DNA of 64,000 nucleotides from Variovorax sp. HW608 (GTDB lineage Bacteria > Pseudomonadota > Gammaproteobacteria > Burkholderiales > Burkholderiaceae_C). Below the pieces are notes generated by a model. The model saw nothing but the letters and a program-made list of their open reading frames with translations. It had not been told where the DNA came from and did not search any database. The position numbers and the translations under genes are program-made. The DNA lies in NCBI RefSeq assembly GCF_900090195.1, contig NZ_LT607803.1, positions 3,870,229 through 3,934,228 of the forward strand, read 5' to 3'. Below, piece by piece: positions 20,030-29,615 of this stretch (positions within the stretch are counted from its first letter, which is position 1; each line of letters starts with the position of its first letter).

Positions 20030-21057
20030 CCCAGCAAGGAAGCACCAACGCCCTGGAAGCGGGACCCGGAACACCGGCGCCCAGGACGGGCCTGCTGCGC
20101 CCGGCGATGCGGCAGAAGCTCCTGGCCTTTGCCAGCCTGATGGCACTCATGCTGTTCTTCGGCATCGCCTCGCCGCAGTTCCTGCAGACCGACAACCTCG
20201 TGAACATCCTGCAGTCGACGGCCGTCAACGGCGTGCTGGCGATCGCCTGCACCTTCGTCATCATCACCGGGGGCATCGACCTGTCGGTCGGCACGCTGAT
20301 GACCTTCTGCGCCGTCATGGCCGGCGTGGCGCTCACCTACATGGGCCTGCCGCTGCCGCTGGGCATCGCGGCCGCGATCCTCTTCGGCGCGCTGTCGGGC
20401 CTGGTGTCGGGCACGCTGGTGGCCAAGCTGAAGATCCCGCCCTTCATCGCCACCCTGGGCATGATGATGCTGCTCAAGGGCCTGTCGCTCGTGATCTCGG
20501 GCACCAAGCCGATCTACTTCAACAACACGCCGGGCTTCTCGGCGATCTCGCAGGAGTCGCTGATCGGCGAGCTCGTTCCGGCGCTGCCGATTCCGAACGG
20601 GGTGCTGATCCTGTTCCTGGTGGCCGTGGCCGCGAGCATCGTGCTCAACAGGTCGCTGCTCGGGCGCTACACCTTCGCGCTCGGCAGCAACGAGGAGGCG
20701 GCGCGCCTGTCGGGCGTGAACGTCGATTTCTGGAAGATCGTGGTCTACACGATGAGCGGCGGCATCTGCGGCGTGGCGGGGCTCCTGATCGCCTCGCGCC
20801 TGAATTCGGCGCAGCCGGCGCTGGGCCAGGGCTACGAGCTGGATGCGATCGCGGCGGTGGTGATCGGCGGCACCTCGCTGAGCGGAGGGACGGGCACCAT
20901 CGTGGGCACCATCATCGGCGCCTTCATCATGAGCGTGCTGACCAACGGGCTGCGCATCCTGTCGGTCGCGCAGGAGTGGCAGACCGTGGTCACCGGCGTC
21001 ATCATCATCCTGGCCGTCTACACCGACATCCTGCGTCGGCGCGGCGCCAAGTCATGA
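20026..21057 (+). CDS. Sugar ABC transporter permease (RbsC type)
   Basis: A 343-residue inner-membrane protein with about eight to ten hydrophobic helices. Family signatures are [32 protein letters not shown], the [19 protein letters not shown] coupling loop and [19 protein letters not shown]. It would form the channel for the double-ABC ATPase encoded immediately upstream. The ATG start overlaps the ATPase stop. A hydrophilic, Pro/Gly-rich N-terminus of about 25 residues precedes the first helix. Confidence 0.93.
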   Translation: MTQQGSTNALEAGPGTPAPRTGLLRPAMRQKLLAFASLMALMLFFGIASPQFLQTDNLVNILQSTAVNGVLAIACTFVIITGGIDLSVGTLMTFCAVMAGVALTYMGLPLPLGIAAAILFGALSGLVSGTLVAKLKIPPFIATLGMMMLLKGLSLVISGTKPIYFNNTPGFSAISQESLIGELVPALPIPNGVLILFLVAVAASIVLNRSLLGRYTFALGSNEEAARLSGVNVDFWKIVVYTMSGGICGVAGLLIASRLNSAQPALGQGYELDAIAAVVIGGTSLSGGTGTIVGTIIGAFIMSVLTNGLRILSVAQEWQTVVTGVIIILAVYTDILRRRGAKS

Positions 21058-21086
21058 GCTTTTCAACCACCCAAAGGAGACGAAGC

Positions 21087-22049
21087 ATGATCCAGAAAAG
21101 AAGAATGCTGGCCGCTGGATGGGCCGCCGCACTGGGCGCCGCGCTCGCGGGGCTTGCCGCACCCGCGGCAGCGCAGCAGGCGCAGGACACCTACATTCCG
21201 CTGGTGTCCAAGGGCTTCCAGCACCAGTTCTGGCAGGCCGTGAAATCGGGTGCCGAGCAGGCCGCCAAGGACTACAAGGTGCGGGTGAGCTTCGAAGGAC
21301 CCGAGTCGGAATCGATGGTGGACAAGCAGATCGACATGCTCTCGGCCGCGCTCGCCAAGAAGCCCAAGGCCATCGGCTTCGCCGCGCTCGACAGCCAGGC
21401 CGCGATCCCGCTGCTGAAGAAGGCGCAGGCCGAGAAGATCCCGGTCGTGGCCTTCGACTCCGGCGTGGACAGCGACATTCCGGTCACCACCGCCGCCACC
21501 AACAACAAGGCTGCCGCAGCGATGGCGGCCGACAAGCTGGCCGAGGCCATCGGCAAGTCCGGCGAAGTGGCCGTCATCGCGCACGACCAGACCAGCCGCA
21601 CCGGGATCGATCGCCGCGACGGATTCCTCGACCGCCTGAAGTCGAACTATCCGAACGTGAAGGTGGTGAGCGTCCAGTACGGCGGCGGCGATCACCTCAA
21701 GTCCACCGAGATCGCCAAGTCCATGCTGCAGGCCTATCCCAATCTCAAGGGCATGTTCGGCACCAACGAGGGCTCGGCCATCGGGGTGGTCAACGGCGTC
21801 AAGGAAATGAAGCGCAAGGTCGTGGTGGTCGGCTTCGACTCAGGCAAGCAGCAGAAGGACGCGATCCGCGACGGCAGCATGGCCGGCGCCATCACGCAGA
21901 ACCCGGTGGGCATCGGCTACAAGACGGTGGAGGCGGCGGTCAAGGCGATCAAGGGCGAGCAACTGCCCAAGGTGATCGATACGGGCTTCTACTGGTACGA
22001 CAAGAGCAACATCGACGACCCGAAGATCGCCGCGGTCCTGTACGACTGA
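21087..22049 (+). CDS. Periplasmic sugar-binding protein (ABC transporter)
   Basis: A 320-residue substrate-binding protein with a clear Sec signal peptide (MLAAGWAAALGAALAGLAAPAAA). The mature part is a LacI/RbsB-type fold: PLVSKGFQHQFWQAVKSGA, IPVVAFDSGVDSD, VAVIAHDQTSRTG, FGTNEGSAIGVV and VVVGFDSGKQQKDAI are the strands and helices facing the sugar cleft. The ATG at 21087 has AAGGAGA just upstream. It lies 29 bases after the permease and belongs to the same operon. The ligand is probably a 6-deoxy hexose, judging from the mutarotase next door. Confidence 0.93.
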   Translation: MIQKRRMLAAGWAAALGAALAGLAAPAAAQQAQDTYIPLVSKGFQHQFWQAVKSGAEQAAKDYKVRVSFEGPESESMVDKQIDMLSAALAKKPKAIGFAALDSQAAIPLLKKAQAEKIPVVAFDSGVDSDIPVTTAATNNKAAAAMAADKLAEAIGKSGEVAVIAHDQTSRTGIDRRDGFLDRLKSNYPNVKVVSVQYGGGDHLKSTEIAKSMLQAYPNLKGMFGTNEGSAIGVVNGVKEMKRKVVVVGFDSGKQQKDAIRDGSMAGAITQNPVGIGYKTVEAAVKAIKGEQLPKVIDTGFYWYDKSNIDDPKIAAVLYD

Positions 22050-22064
22050 CTTGGGGCCGGCCAG

Positions 22065-22394
22065 ATGCGCCACTGCCTGGCCCTCGACCTGCGGGACGCC
22101 CCGGCCCTCATTGCCGAATACGAGGCGCACCACCGCCGCATCTGGCCCGAGGTCCGCGACCACCTGCAGGCGCATGGCGTGACGGCCATGAGCATCTACC
22201 GCCTCGGGACGCGGATGGTGATGCTGATGGAAACCGACGACGCCCGCTACGACGCGCAAGCCATGGCGCGCGCGACCCGCGACAACCCGCGGATCCGCGA
22301 ATGGGAGGCGCTGATGTGGAAGTTCCAGGCGCCGACGCCGTGGACGCCCGAAGGCGAGAAATGGGTGGCGATGACGAGGATCTTCGAGCTCTGA
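22065..22394 (+). CDS. rhaM: L-rhamnose mutarotase
   Basis: A 109-residue dimeric alpha-beta barrel enzyme that interconverts the alpha and beta anomers of L-rhamnose. The N-terminal EYEAHHRRIWPEV carries H22, which matches the catalytic histidine of E. coli RhaM. SIYRLGTRMVMLMET and EKWVAMTRIFEL are also typical. It follows the binding protein by 15 bases and ends exactly before the ureC stop on the other strand. No kinase or aldolase is present, so catabolism must be encoded elsewhere. Confidence 0.88.
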   Translation: MRHCLALDLRDAPALIAEYEAHHRRIWPEVRDHLQAHGVTAMSIYRLGTRMVMLMETDDARYDAQAMARATRDNPRIREWEALMWKFQAPTPWTPEGEKWVAMTRIFEL

Positions 22395-24113
22395 TCAGAA
22401 GAGGAAATAGCGCTGCGTCATCGGCAGCGATAGCGCCGCATCGCAGGTCAGCAACTGGCCGTCGGCACGCACCGCATAGGTCTGCGGATCGATCTCCATC
22501 TTCGGCGTATAGGCGTTATGGATCATGTGCTGCTTGCGCACCGCGCGGATGTTCTTCACGGCGCAGAGGTGCTTCGCGAGCCCGTAGCGCTGGCCGATGC
22601 CGGCTGCGAGCCCGGCTTGCGAGACGAAGGTGAGCGAACTCTTCGCCAGCGAGCCGCCGAAGGCGCCGAACATCGGCCGGTAGTGCACCGGCTGCGGCGT
22701 CGGGATCGATGCGTTCGGATCGCCCATCGCGGCCATCGCGATGGTGCCGCCCTTGAGGATCGCGAAGGGCTTCACGCCGAAGAAGGCCGGCTTCCACACC
22801 ACGAGGTCGGCCCACTTGCCGACTTCGATGCTGCCCACCTCGTGCGAGATGCCGTGCGAGATCGCCGGGTTGATCGTGTACTTGGCCACATAGCGCCTGG
22901 CGCGGAAGTTGTCGTTGCGCTCCGTGTCCTCGGCGAGCTTGCCGCGCTGCGCCTTCATCTTGTGGGCGGTCTGCCAGCAGCGGATGATGACCTCGCCGAC
23001 GCGGCCCATGGCCTGGCTGTCGGAGCTGAACATGCTGATCGCGCCCATGTCGTGCAGGATGTCCTCGGCCGCGATGGTCTCCTTGCGGATGCGGCTTTCG
23101 GCGAAGGCGAGGTCCTCGGCGATGCCGGCGTCGAGGTGGTGGCACACCATGAGCATGTCGACGTGTTCGTCGAGCGTGTTCACGGTGTAGGGCATCGTCG
23201 GGTTGGTCGATGAGGGCAGGAAGTTCGCCTCGCCCACCACGCGCAGGATGTCCGGCGCATGGCCGCCGCCCGCGCCTTCGGTGTGAAAGGCGCAGATCGC
23301 GCGGCCCTTCACCGCCGCGATGGTGTTCTCGACGAAGCCCGATTCGTTGAGCGTGTCGCTGTGGATCGCCACCTGCGTGTCGGTGGCATCGGCGACGTCC
23401 AGGCAGTTGCTGATCGCGGCCGGCGTGGTTCCCCAGTCCTCGTGCAGCTTGAGGCCGATCACGCCCGCGTCGATCTGCTCGTGCAGCGCGGCCGGCAGGC
23501 TCGCGTTGCCCTTGCCGAGGAAGCCGAGGTTCATCGGGAAGGCGTCGGCGGCCTGCAGCATGCGCTCGATGTGCCACGGACCCGGCGTCGCGGTGGTCGC
23601 GAAGGTGCCGGTCGCCGGGCCGGTGCCGCCGCCCAGCATGGTGGTCACGCCCGAGGCCAGCGCCTCCTCGATCTGCTGCGGGCAGATGAAGTGGATGTGG
23701 CTGTCGATGCCGCCGGCGGTGACGATGTTGCCTTCGCAGCTGATCACCTCGGTGCCGGCGCCGATCACGATGTCCACGCCGGGCTGCACGTCCGGATTGC
23801 CGGCCTTGCCGATCGCCACGATGCGGCCGTCCTTCAGGCCGATATCGGCCTTCACGATGCCCCAGTGGTCGAGGATCAGCGCGTTGGTCATCACGGTATC
23901 GACCGTGCCTTCGGCGCGCGTGCGCTGGCCCTGCGCCATGCCGTCGCGGATGGTCTTGCCGCCGCCGAATTTCACCTCTTCGCCGTAGCCGCCGGCATGC
24001 AGGGTGTAGTCCTCCTCGACTTCGATCACGAGGTCGGTGTCGGCGAGCCGCACGCGGTCGCCCACGGTGGGGCCGAAGATTTCGGCGTAGGCACGCCTTG
24101 AGATGGTGGCCAT
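22395..24113 (-). CDS. ureC: Urease alpha subunit
   Basis: A 572-residue catalytic subunit hydrolysing urea to ammonia and carbamate. All nickel ligands are visible at the expected offset of five from the Klebsiella enzyme: H139 and H141 (DSHIHF), the carbamylated K222 (GLKLHEDW), H251, H277 and D365. The flap CHHLD gives C324 and H325. The ATG overlaps the ureB stop by one base. It converges on rhaM with no gap. The enzyme should be intact if nickel is inserted by UreEFG plus a UreD that is not in the window. Confidence 0.98.
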   Translation of the reverse strand: MATISRRAYAEIFGPTVGDRVRLADTDLVIEVEEDYTLHAGGYGEEVKFGGGKTIRDGMAQGQRTRAEGTVDTVMTNALILDHWGIVKADIGLKDGRIVAIGKAGNPDVQPGVDIVIGAGTEVISCEGNIVTAGGIDSHIHFICPQQIEEALASGVTTMLGGGTGPATGTFATTATPGPWHIERMLQAADAFPMNLGFLGKGNASLPAALHEQIDAGVIGLKLHEDWGTTPAAISNCLDVADATDTQVAIHSDTLNESGFVENTIAAVKGRAICAFHTEGAGGGHAPDILRVVGEANFLPSSTNPTMPYTVNTLDEHVDMLMVCHHLDAGIAEDLAFAESRIRKETIAAEDILHDMGAISMFSSDSQAMGRVGEVIIRCWQTAHKMKAQRGKLAEDTERNDNFRARRYVAKYTINPAISHGISHEVGSIEVGKWADLVVWKPAFFGVKPFAILKGGTIAMAAMGDPNASIPTPQPVHYRPMFGAFGGSLAKSSLTFVSQAGLAAGIGQRYGLAKHLCAVKNIRAVRKQHMIHNAYTPKMEIDPQTYAVRADGQLLTCDAALSLPMTQRYFLF

Positions 24114-24442
24114 CAGAGTTTTCCTTGCACCAGGCCGCGGAATCCGTAGACCACGCGATCGCCGGCGAAATCGACCAGTTCGACCGTGCGCTGCTGGCCC
24201 GGCTCGAAGCGCACCGCGGTGCCCGATGCGATGTTCAGCCGCATGCCGCGCGCGGCTTCGCGGTCGAAGCCCAAGGCGCCGTTGGTCTCGGCGAAGTGGT
24301 AGTGCGAGCCGACCTGGATCGGCCGGTCCGCGGTGTTCTGCACGACCAGCGTGATCGTGCGCCGGCCGGGATTGAGGACGTGATCGCCCTCGTCGGTGAT
24401 GAGTTCGCCGGGGATCATCGGAACTGCCTCCGCGGTGTTCAT
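24113..24442 (-). CDS. ureB: Urease beta subunit
   Basis: A 109-residue structural subunit. MIPGELI near the start, [17 protein letters not shown] and [26 protein letters not shown] are the standard UreB segments. The start is placed at MNTAEAVP (24442), which overlaps the ureA stop by four bases; an internal ATG at 24418 (MIPGEL) is the family's usual start and is possible. It sits between ureA and ureC as in all bacterial urease operons. Confidence 0.95.
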   Translation of the reverse strand: MNTAEAVPMIPGELITDEGDHVLNPGRRTITLVVQNTADRPIQVGSHYHFAETNGALGFDREAARGMRLNIASGTAVRFEPGQQRTVELVDFAGDRVVYGFRGLVQGKL

Positions 24443-24741
24443 AGGATCGGTTGGTGAACGGTGACGAGCTTGGTGCCGTCCGGGAAGGTGGCTTCGACCT
24501 GGATGTCCGGGATCATCTCCGGCACGCCTTCCATGACGTCGTCGCGGGTCAGCACCGCGCGGCCCTCGCTCATGAGCGCCGCGACGCTCTTGCCGTCGCG
24601 CGCGCCTTCCATCACGGCGGCCGAGATCATGGCCACGGCTTCGGGGTAGTTGAGCTTGAGCCCGCGGGCGCGGCGCCGTTCGGCCAGCAGGGCGGCGGTG
24701 AAGATCAGCAGCTTGTCTTTTTCTCGCGGTGTCAGTTCCAT
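24439..24741 (-). CDS. ureA: Urease gamma subunit
   Basis: A 100-residue subunit beginning [21 protein letters not shown], with [21 protein letters not shown] and a [19 protein letters not shown] ending, all diagnostic. The ATG at 24741 is chosen because the conserved start aligns there; longer in-frame extensions run through the divergent promoter region. It is the first gene of leftward ureABC. The usual upstream neighbour ureD is absent and replaced by the divergent transporter-kinase gene. Confidence 0.97.
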   Translation of the reverse strand: MELTPREKDKLLIFTAALLAERRRARGLKLNYPEAVAMISAAVMEGARDGKSVAALMSEGRAVLTRDDVMEGVPEMIPDIQVEATFPDGTKLVTVHQPIL

Positions 24742-24793
24742 GGCGGAGTTCGGCGGTTGAATGCGCCGGCCATTATGGGCAGGCATGGCGCTT

Positions 24794-24825
24794 TGCAACA
24801 GTCGTGCCGTGGCACGACTGTTGCA
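24794..24825. promoter_or_regulatory. Perfect 15-bp inverted repeat between ureA and the transporter-kinase
   Basis: Left arm TGCAACAGTCGTGCC (24794-24808) and right arm GGCACGACTGTTGCA (24811-24825) are exact reverse complements separated by GT. It lies 53 bases upstream of the ureA start and just before the GTG proposed for the sensor kinase. The symmetry suits a dimeric regulator that could serve both directions. There is no adjacent T run to make it a terminator. A transcribed hairpin in the kinase leader is the alternative. Confidence 0.6.
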
Positions 24826-24835
24826 CCGTATCCCC

Positions 24836-27800
24836 GTGCACCCGACCGCCGTTCCCCCCGCTCCGAGCGACGACGCGCCGCAGCGCATCGTCAAGGTCCG
24901 GCGCGACTACAACAGCTGGGTCGCCCGCGAGACGCTCGAGGACTACGCGCTGCGCTACACGCCCCAGCGCTTTCGCCGCATGCCCGAATGGCGGGTGGCG
25001 AGCACCGCCTTCGGCGGCGCGGCGTCCTTCCTGATCCTGGAGGCGGTCGGCGCGACGCTCCTGGTGCAATACGGCTTCGTCAACGCCTTCTGGGCCATCC
25101 TCGTCACCGGGCTCATCATCTTCCTCGCGGGGCTGCCGATCAGTGTCTATGCGGCGCGGTATGGCGTGGACATGGACCTGCTCACGCGCGGCGCGGGCTT
25201 CGGCTACATCGGCTCCACGCTCACCTCGCTGATCTACGCCTGCTTCACCTTCATCTTCTTCGCGCTCGAAGCGGCGGTGATGGCCTATGCGCTGGAACTG
25301 GCGCTCGGCATCCCGCCGGTGTGGGGCTACCTCGTGTGTGCGCTGGTCGTGATCCCGCTGGTGACGCACGGCATTTCCGCCATCAGCCGCCTGCAGGTCT
25401 GGACGCAGCCCATCTGGCTCTTGATGCTGGTCGTGCCCTTCGGCTATGTGCTGGCGCGCGATCCTGGTGCGTTCTCGGGTATTGCGCACTATGTCGGTGT
25501 CAGGTCGTCCTCGATCGGGTTCGATATGCACCTCTTCGGTGCTGCGCTCACCGTCGGCATCGCGCTCATCACGCAGATGGGCGAACAGGCCGACTACCTG
25601 CGCTTCATGCCGGCGTGCACGCCGGCCCATCGCGGGCGCTGGTGGGCCGGCGTGCTGGCCGGCGGGCCGGGCTGGGTGGTGCTCGGCGTGCTCAAGATGC
25701 TGGGCGGCGCGCTGCTCGCGTACCTCGCGATCAGCCACATGGTGCCGCCCGAGCGCGCGATCGATCCGAACCAGATGTACCTCGCCGCCTACGAGTACGT
25801 GTTCCCCAACTACGGCTGGGCGGTGATCGCGACCGCCGTGTTCGTGGTGATCTCGCAGCTCAAGATCAACGTCACCAACGCCTATGCGGGCTCGCTCGCA
25901 TGGAGCAACTTCTTCTCGCGCGTCACGCACAGCCACCCCGGGCGCGTCGTGTGGGTGGTGTTCAATGCGCTCATCGCCTTCATGCTGATGGAGATGAACG
26001 TGTTCGAGGTGCTGGGCGACGTGCTCGGGCTCTACGCCAATATCGCGATCGCCTGGATGATGGCGGTGGTGGCCGACCTGGTCGTCAACAAGCCGCTCGG
26101 GCTCTCGCCGCCGGGCATCGAGTTCAAGCGCGCGCATCTGTGGGACATCAACCCGGTCGGCGTCGGCGCGATGGCGCTGGCATCGGTGGTGTCGATCACC
26201 GCGCACCTCGGCGCCTTCGGGCCGCTGGCGCAGGCGTTCTCGGCATTGATCGCGCTGGGCACCGCGTTCGTCGCTTCGCCCGTCATCGCGTGGGCCACGC
26301 GCGGCAAGTACTACATCGCGCGGTCTTCCGGCAGCGTGGTGCACTGGGCGCGCGTCGAATCCGAGGCCGGCCGCTACCAGCGGCTGACCGTGCAGCACTG
26401 CGCCATCTGCGAGCGCGAATACGAAGGCCCGGACATGGCGCATTGCCCGGCCTATCAGGGCCCGATCTGCTCGCTGTGCTGCACGCTCGATGCGCGCTGC
26501 GGCGATCTGTGCAAGCCAGAGGCGTGCCTCTCGGCGCAATGGTCCGGCGCGCTGCGCTGGCTGCTGCCGCGCCGCGTCTGGCCCTACCTGGATACGGGGC
26601 TCGGGCACTTCCTGCTGCTGATGCTGATCCTCGTGCCGCTGCTCGCGGCGGTGTTCGGCGTGCTCTATCAGCAGGAACTGCGCGCGCTGGCCGAAGGCGC
26701 GCTGACCGAGGGCGCGATGCTCGACATGCAGCCCGCCGCGCTGCGCTCGGGCTTCTTCAAGGCGTACATGGCGCTGCTGCTGATCGCAGGGATCATCGCG
26801 TGGTGGCTGGTGCTCGCACACCAGAGCCGCAAGGTGGCGCAGGAAGAGTCGAACCGTCAGACGCACCTGCTGATGCGCGAGATCGAGCTGCACCGCGAAA
26901 CCGATCGCGCGCTGCAGGAGGCCAAGCGCAGCGCCGAGCAGGCCAACCAGGCCAAGAGCCGATACATCAGCGCCATCAGCCACGAGCTGCGCACGCCGCT
27001 CAACAGCATCCTCGGCTATGCGCAGCTGATGGGCGAGGACGCCGCGGTGCCGCCGCACCGCAGGCAGGCGGTCGCGGTGATCAAGCGCGGCGGCGAGCAC
27101 CTGCTGTCGCTGATCGAGGGCACGCTGGACATCGCGCACATCGAGGCCGGCAAGCTCACCTTGAGCGCGAAGCCGATGCAGTTCGCCGAAGTCATGCGCG
27201 AGCTCGCGGACATGTTCGAGCTGCAGGCGCTCGAAAAGGGACTGGCCTTCCGCTTCGAGCCGACCGGCACCTTGCCGGAGGTGGTGCGCGCCGACGAGAA
27301 GCGCGTGCGGCAGATCCTCATCAACCTGCTGGGCAACGCGATCAAGTTCACCACGGCCGGCGAGGTCGCGCTGCGTGTGCGCTATGCGCGCGAGTTCGCC
27401 GCGATCGAGATCGAGGACACCGGACCCGGCATGTCGACCGAGGAGCTGGGCCGCATCTTCGAGCCCTTCGCGCGCGGCTCGACCGCCGCGGGCGCGGCGT
27501 CGGGCGCGGGGCTTGGCCTCACGATCGCGAAGATGCTGATCGACCTCATGGGCGGCGAGATGACGGTGCAGAGCACGCCGGGCGTGGGCTCGGTGTTCCG
27601 CGTGCGCCTGTTCCTGCCGCATGTGCACGAGGCGCCGGTTGCGAGTGCGCGCCGCGTGGGCGCGCCGCGCGCGCGCCGGGGCTACGAAGGCCGGCGCCGC
27701 AAGCTGCTGGTGGTCGACAACGAAGAGGCCGATCGCGAGCTGCTGGTGGATGTGCTGGCGCCACTCGGCTTCGAACTGCGGACCGCCGCGAGCGGCCACG

Positions 27801-28311
27801 ATGCGCTCGACCTGATCGCGGCCGGCTGGCATCCCGATGCGATGTTCGTCGACCTCGCGATGCCGGGCATCGACGGCTGGGAAACCATCCGCCGCTCGCG
27901 CGCGCTCGGGCTTGCCGACGCCGCGGTGGCGATCGTCTCGGCCAACGCTTTCGACAAGCGGCTGGAGAACGACGTCGGCATCACGCCCGAGGACTTCTTC
28001 GTCAAGCCGGTACGGCACAGCGAGCTGCTCGATTGGCTCGAGCGCCGGCTCGCCTTGCAGTGGACCGACGACGCAGCGGCGCCGGCGCCCGCCGCGCAGT
28101 CGCCGCGCATCGTCGTCCCCACGCCGGAGCGCCTGCGCGCGCTCGAAGAGGCGGTGAGCCTCGGCTACTTTCGCGGAATCATGAACCAGCTCGACGACAT
28201 CGATGCGGCCCAGCCCGAATGCGCGGAGTGGACGTCGGCCCAGCGCACGCTCGCGCGGCAGTTCCAGTTCGAAGCCATGAGCCGCGCGCTGACCGCAGCG
28301 GCAGGTGCGGC

Positions 28312-28315
<4 letters not shown>
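24836..28315 (+). CDS. NCS1-type transporter / hybrid histidine kinase fusion
   Basis: About 1,159 residues. Residues 1-500 resemble the NCS1 nucleobase/cation symporters (cytosine, allantoin, hydantoin permeases), with about twelve helices: ARRYGVDM-like and [34 protein letters not shown], and [11 protein letters not shown] Cys-rich linker follows (residues 522-564, [10 protein letters not shown] to KPEAC). Next are two more helices (near 590-610 and 640-660) and a short coiled coil. A HisKA domain has H716 in SHELRTPLN, the HATPase has NLLGNAIKF and [12 protein letters not shown], and a receiver domain has D1006 in [11 protein letters not shown]. The GTG at 24836 is the inferred start, just past the palindrome; ATGs at 24761 and 24785 are alternatives. 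Its stop overlaps the response-regulator ATG. Probable role: membrane sensing of a nitrogenous solute. Confidence 0.88.
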
Positions 28316-29328
<1,013 letters not shown>

Positions 29329-29548
29329 GGGCGCCTCCGGCCAGCCGCGCGGCTTCGGCCTATAGAGCTCGGCTTGCCTGCCTGCGCCGTGCCGACGCGC
29401 GCAGCGCGCAGCGCGGAGCCAAGAAAAATTCCTTGGCAATTCCTTTTGCAGGAAGTTCCTCGCAATTTATTTTGATATTTCTTGCGCCATCAAATGGTGG
29501 CAACTGTCGGGAAATTTCCCTGCGGCTATTTGCAGGGGTTCGCGCTTT

Positions 29549-29592
29549 GTGAAATAAATAGTAAAAAACTATTTGCGCGTGAATTATTTCAC
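29549..29592 (+). promoter_or_regulatory. Nested inverted repeat in the adhesin leader
   Basis: Outer arms GTGAAATAA (29549-29557) and TTATTTCAC (29584-29592) enclose an inner stem AAATAGT/ACTATTT (29556-29562 and 29568-29574) with an A5 loop. It could be a regulator site or an RNA switch. It lies immediately before the FNR-like box. Confidence 0.4.
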
Positions 29593-29601
29593 GAATTCAA
29601 T

Positions 29602-29615
29602 TTGACGGGGATCAA
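29602..29615 (+). promoter_or_regulatory. FNR/Anr-like binding site
   Basis: TTGACGGGGATCAA matches the FNR consensus TTGAT-N4-ATCAA at nine of ten defined bases. It lies about 200 bases upstream of the adhesin start in AT-rich DNA. If real, oxygen limitation would control adhesin transcription. No clear -10 at the ideal distance was identified. Confidence 0.4.
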
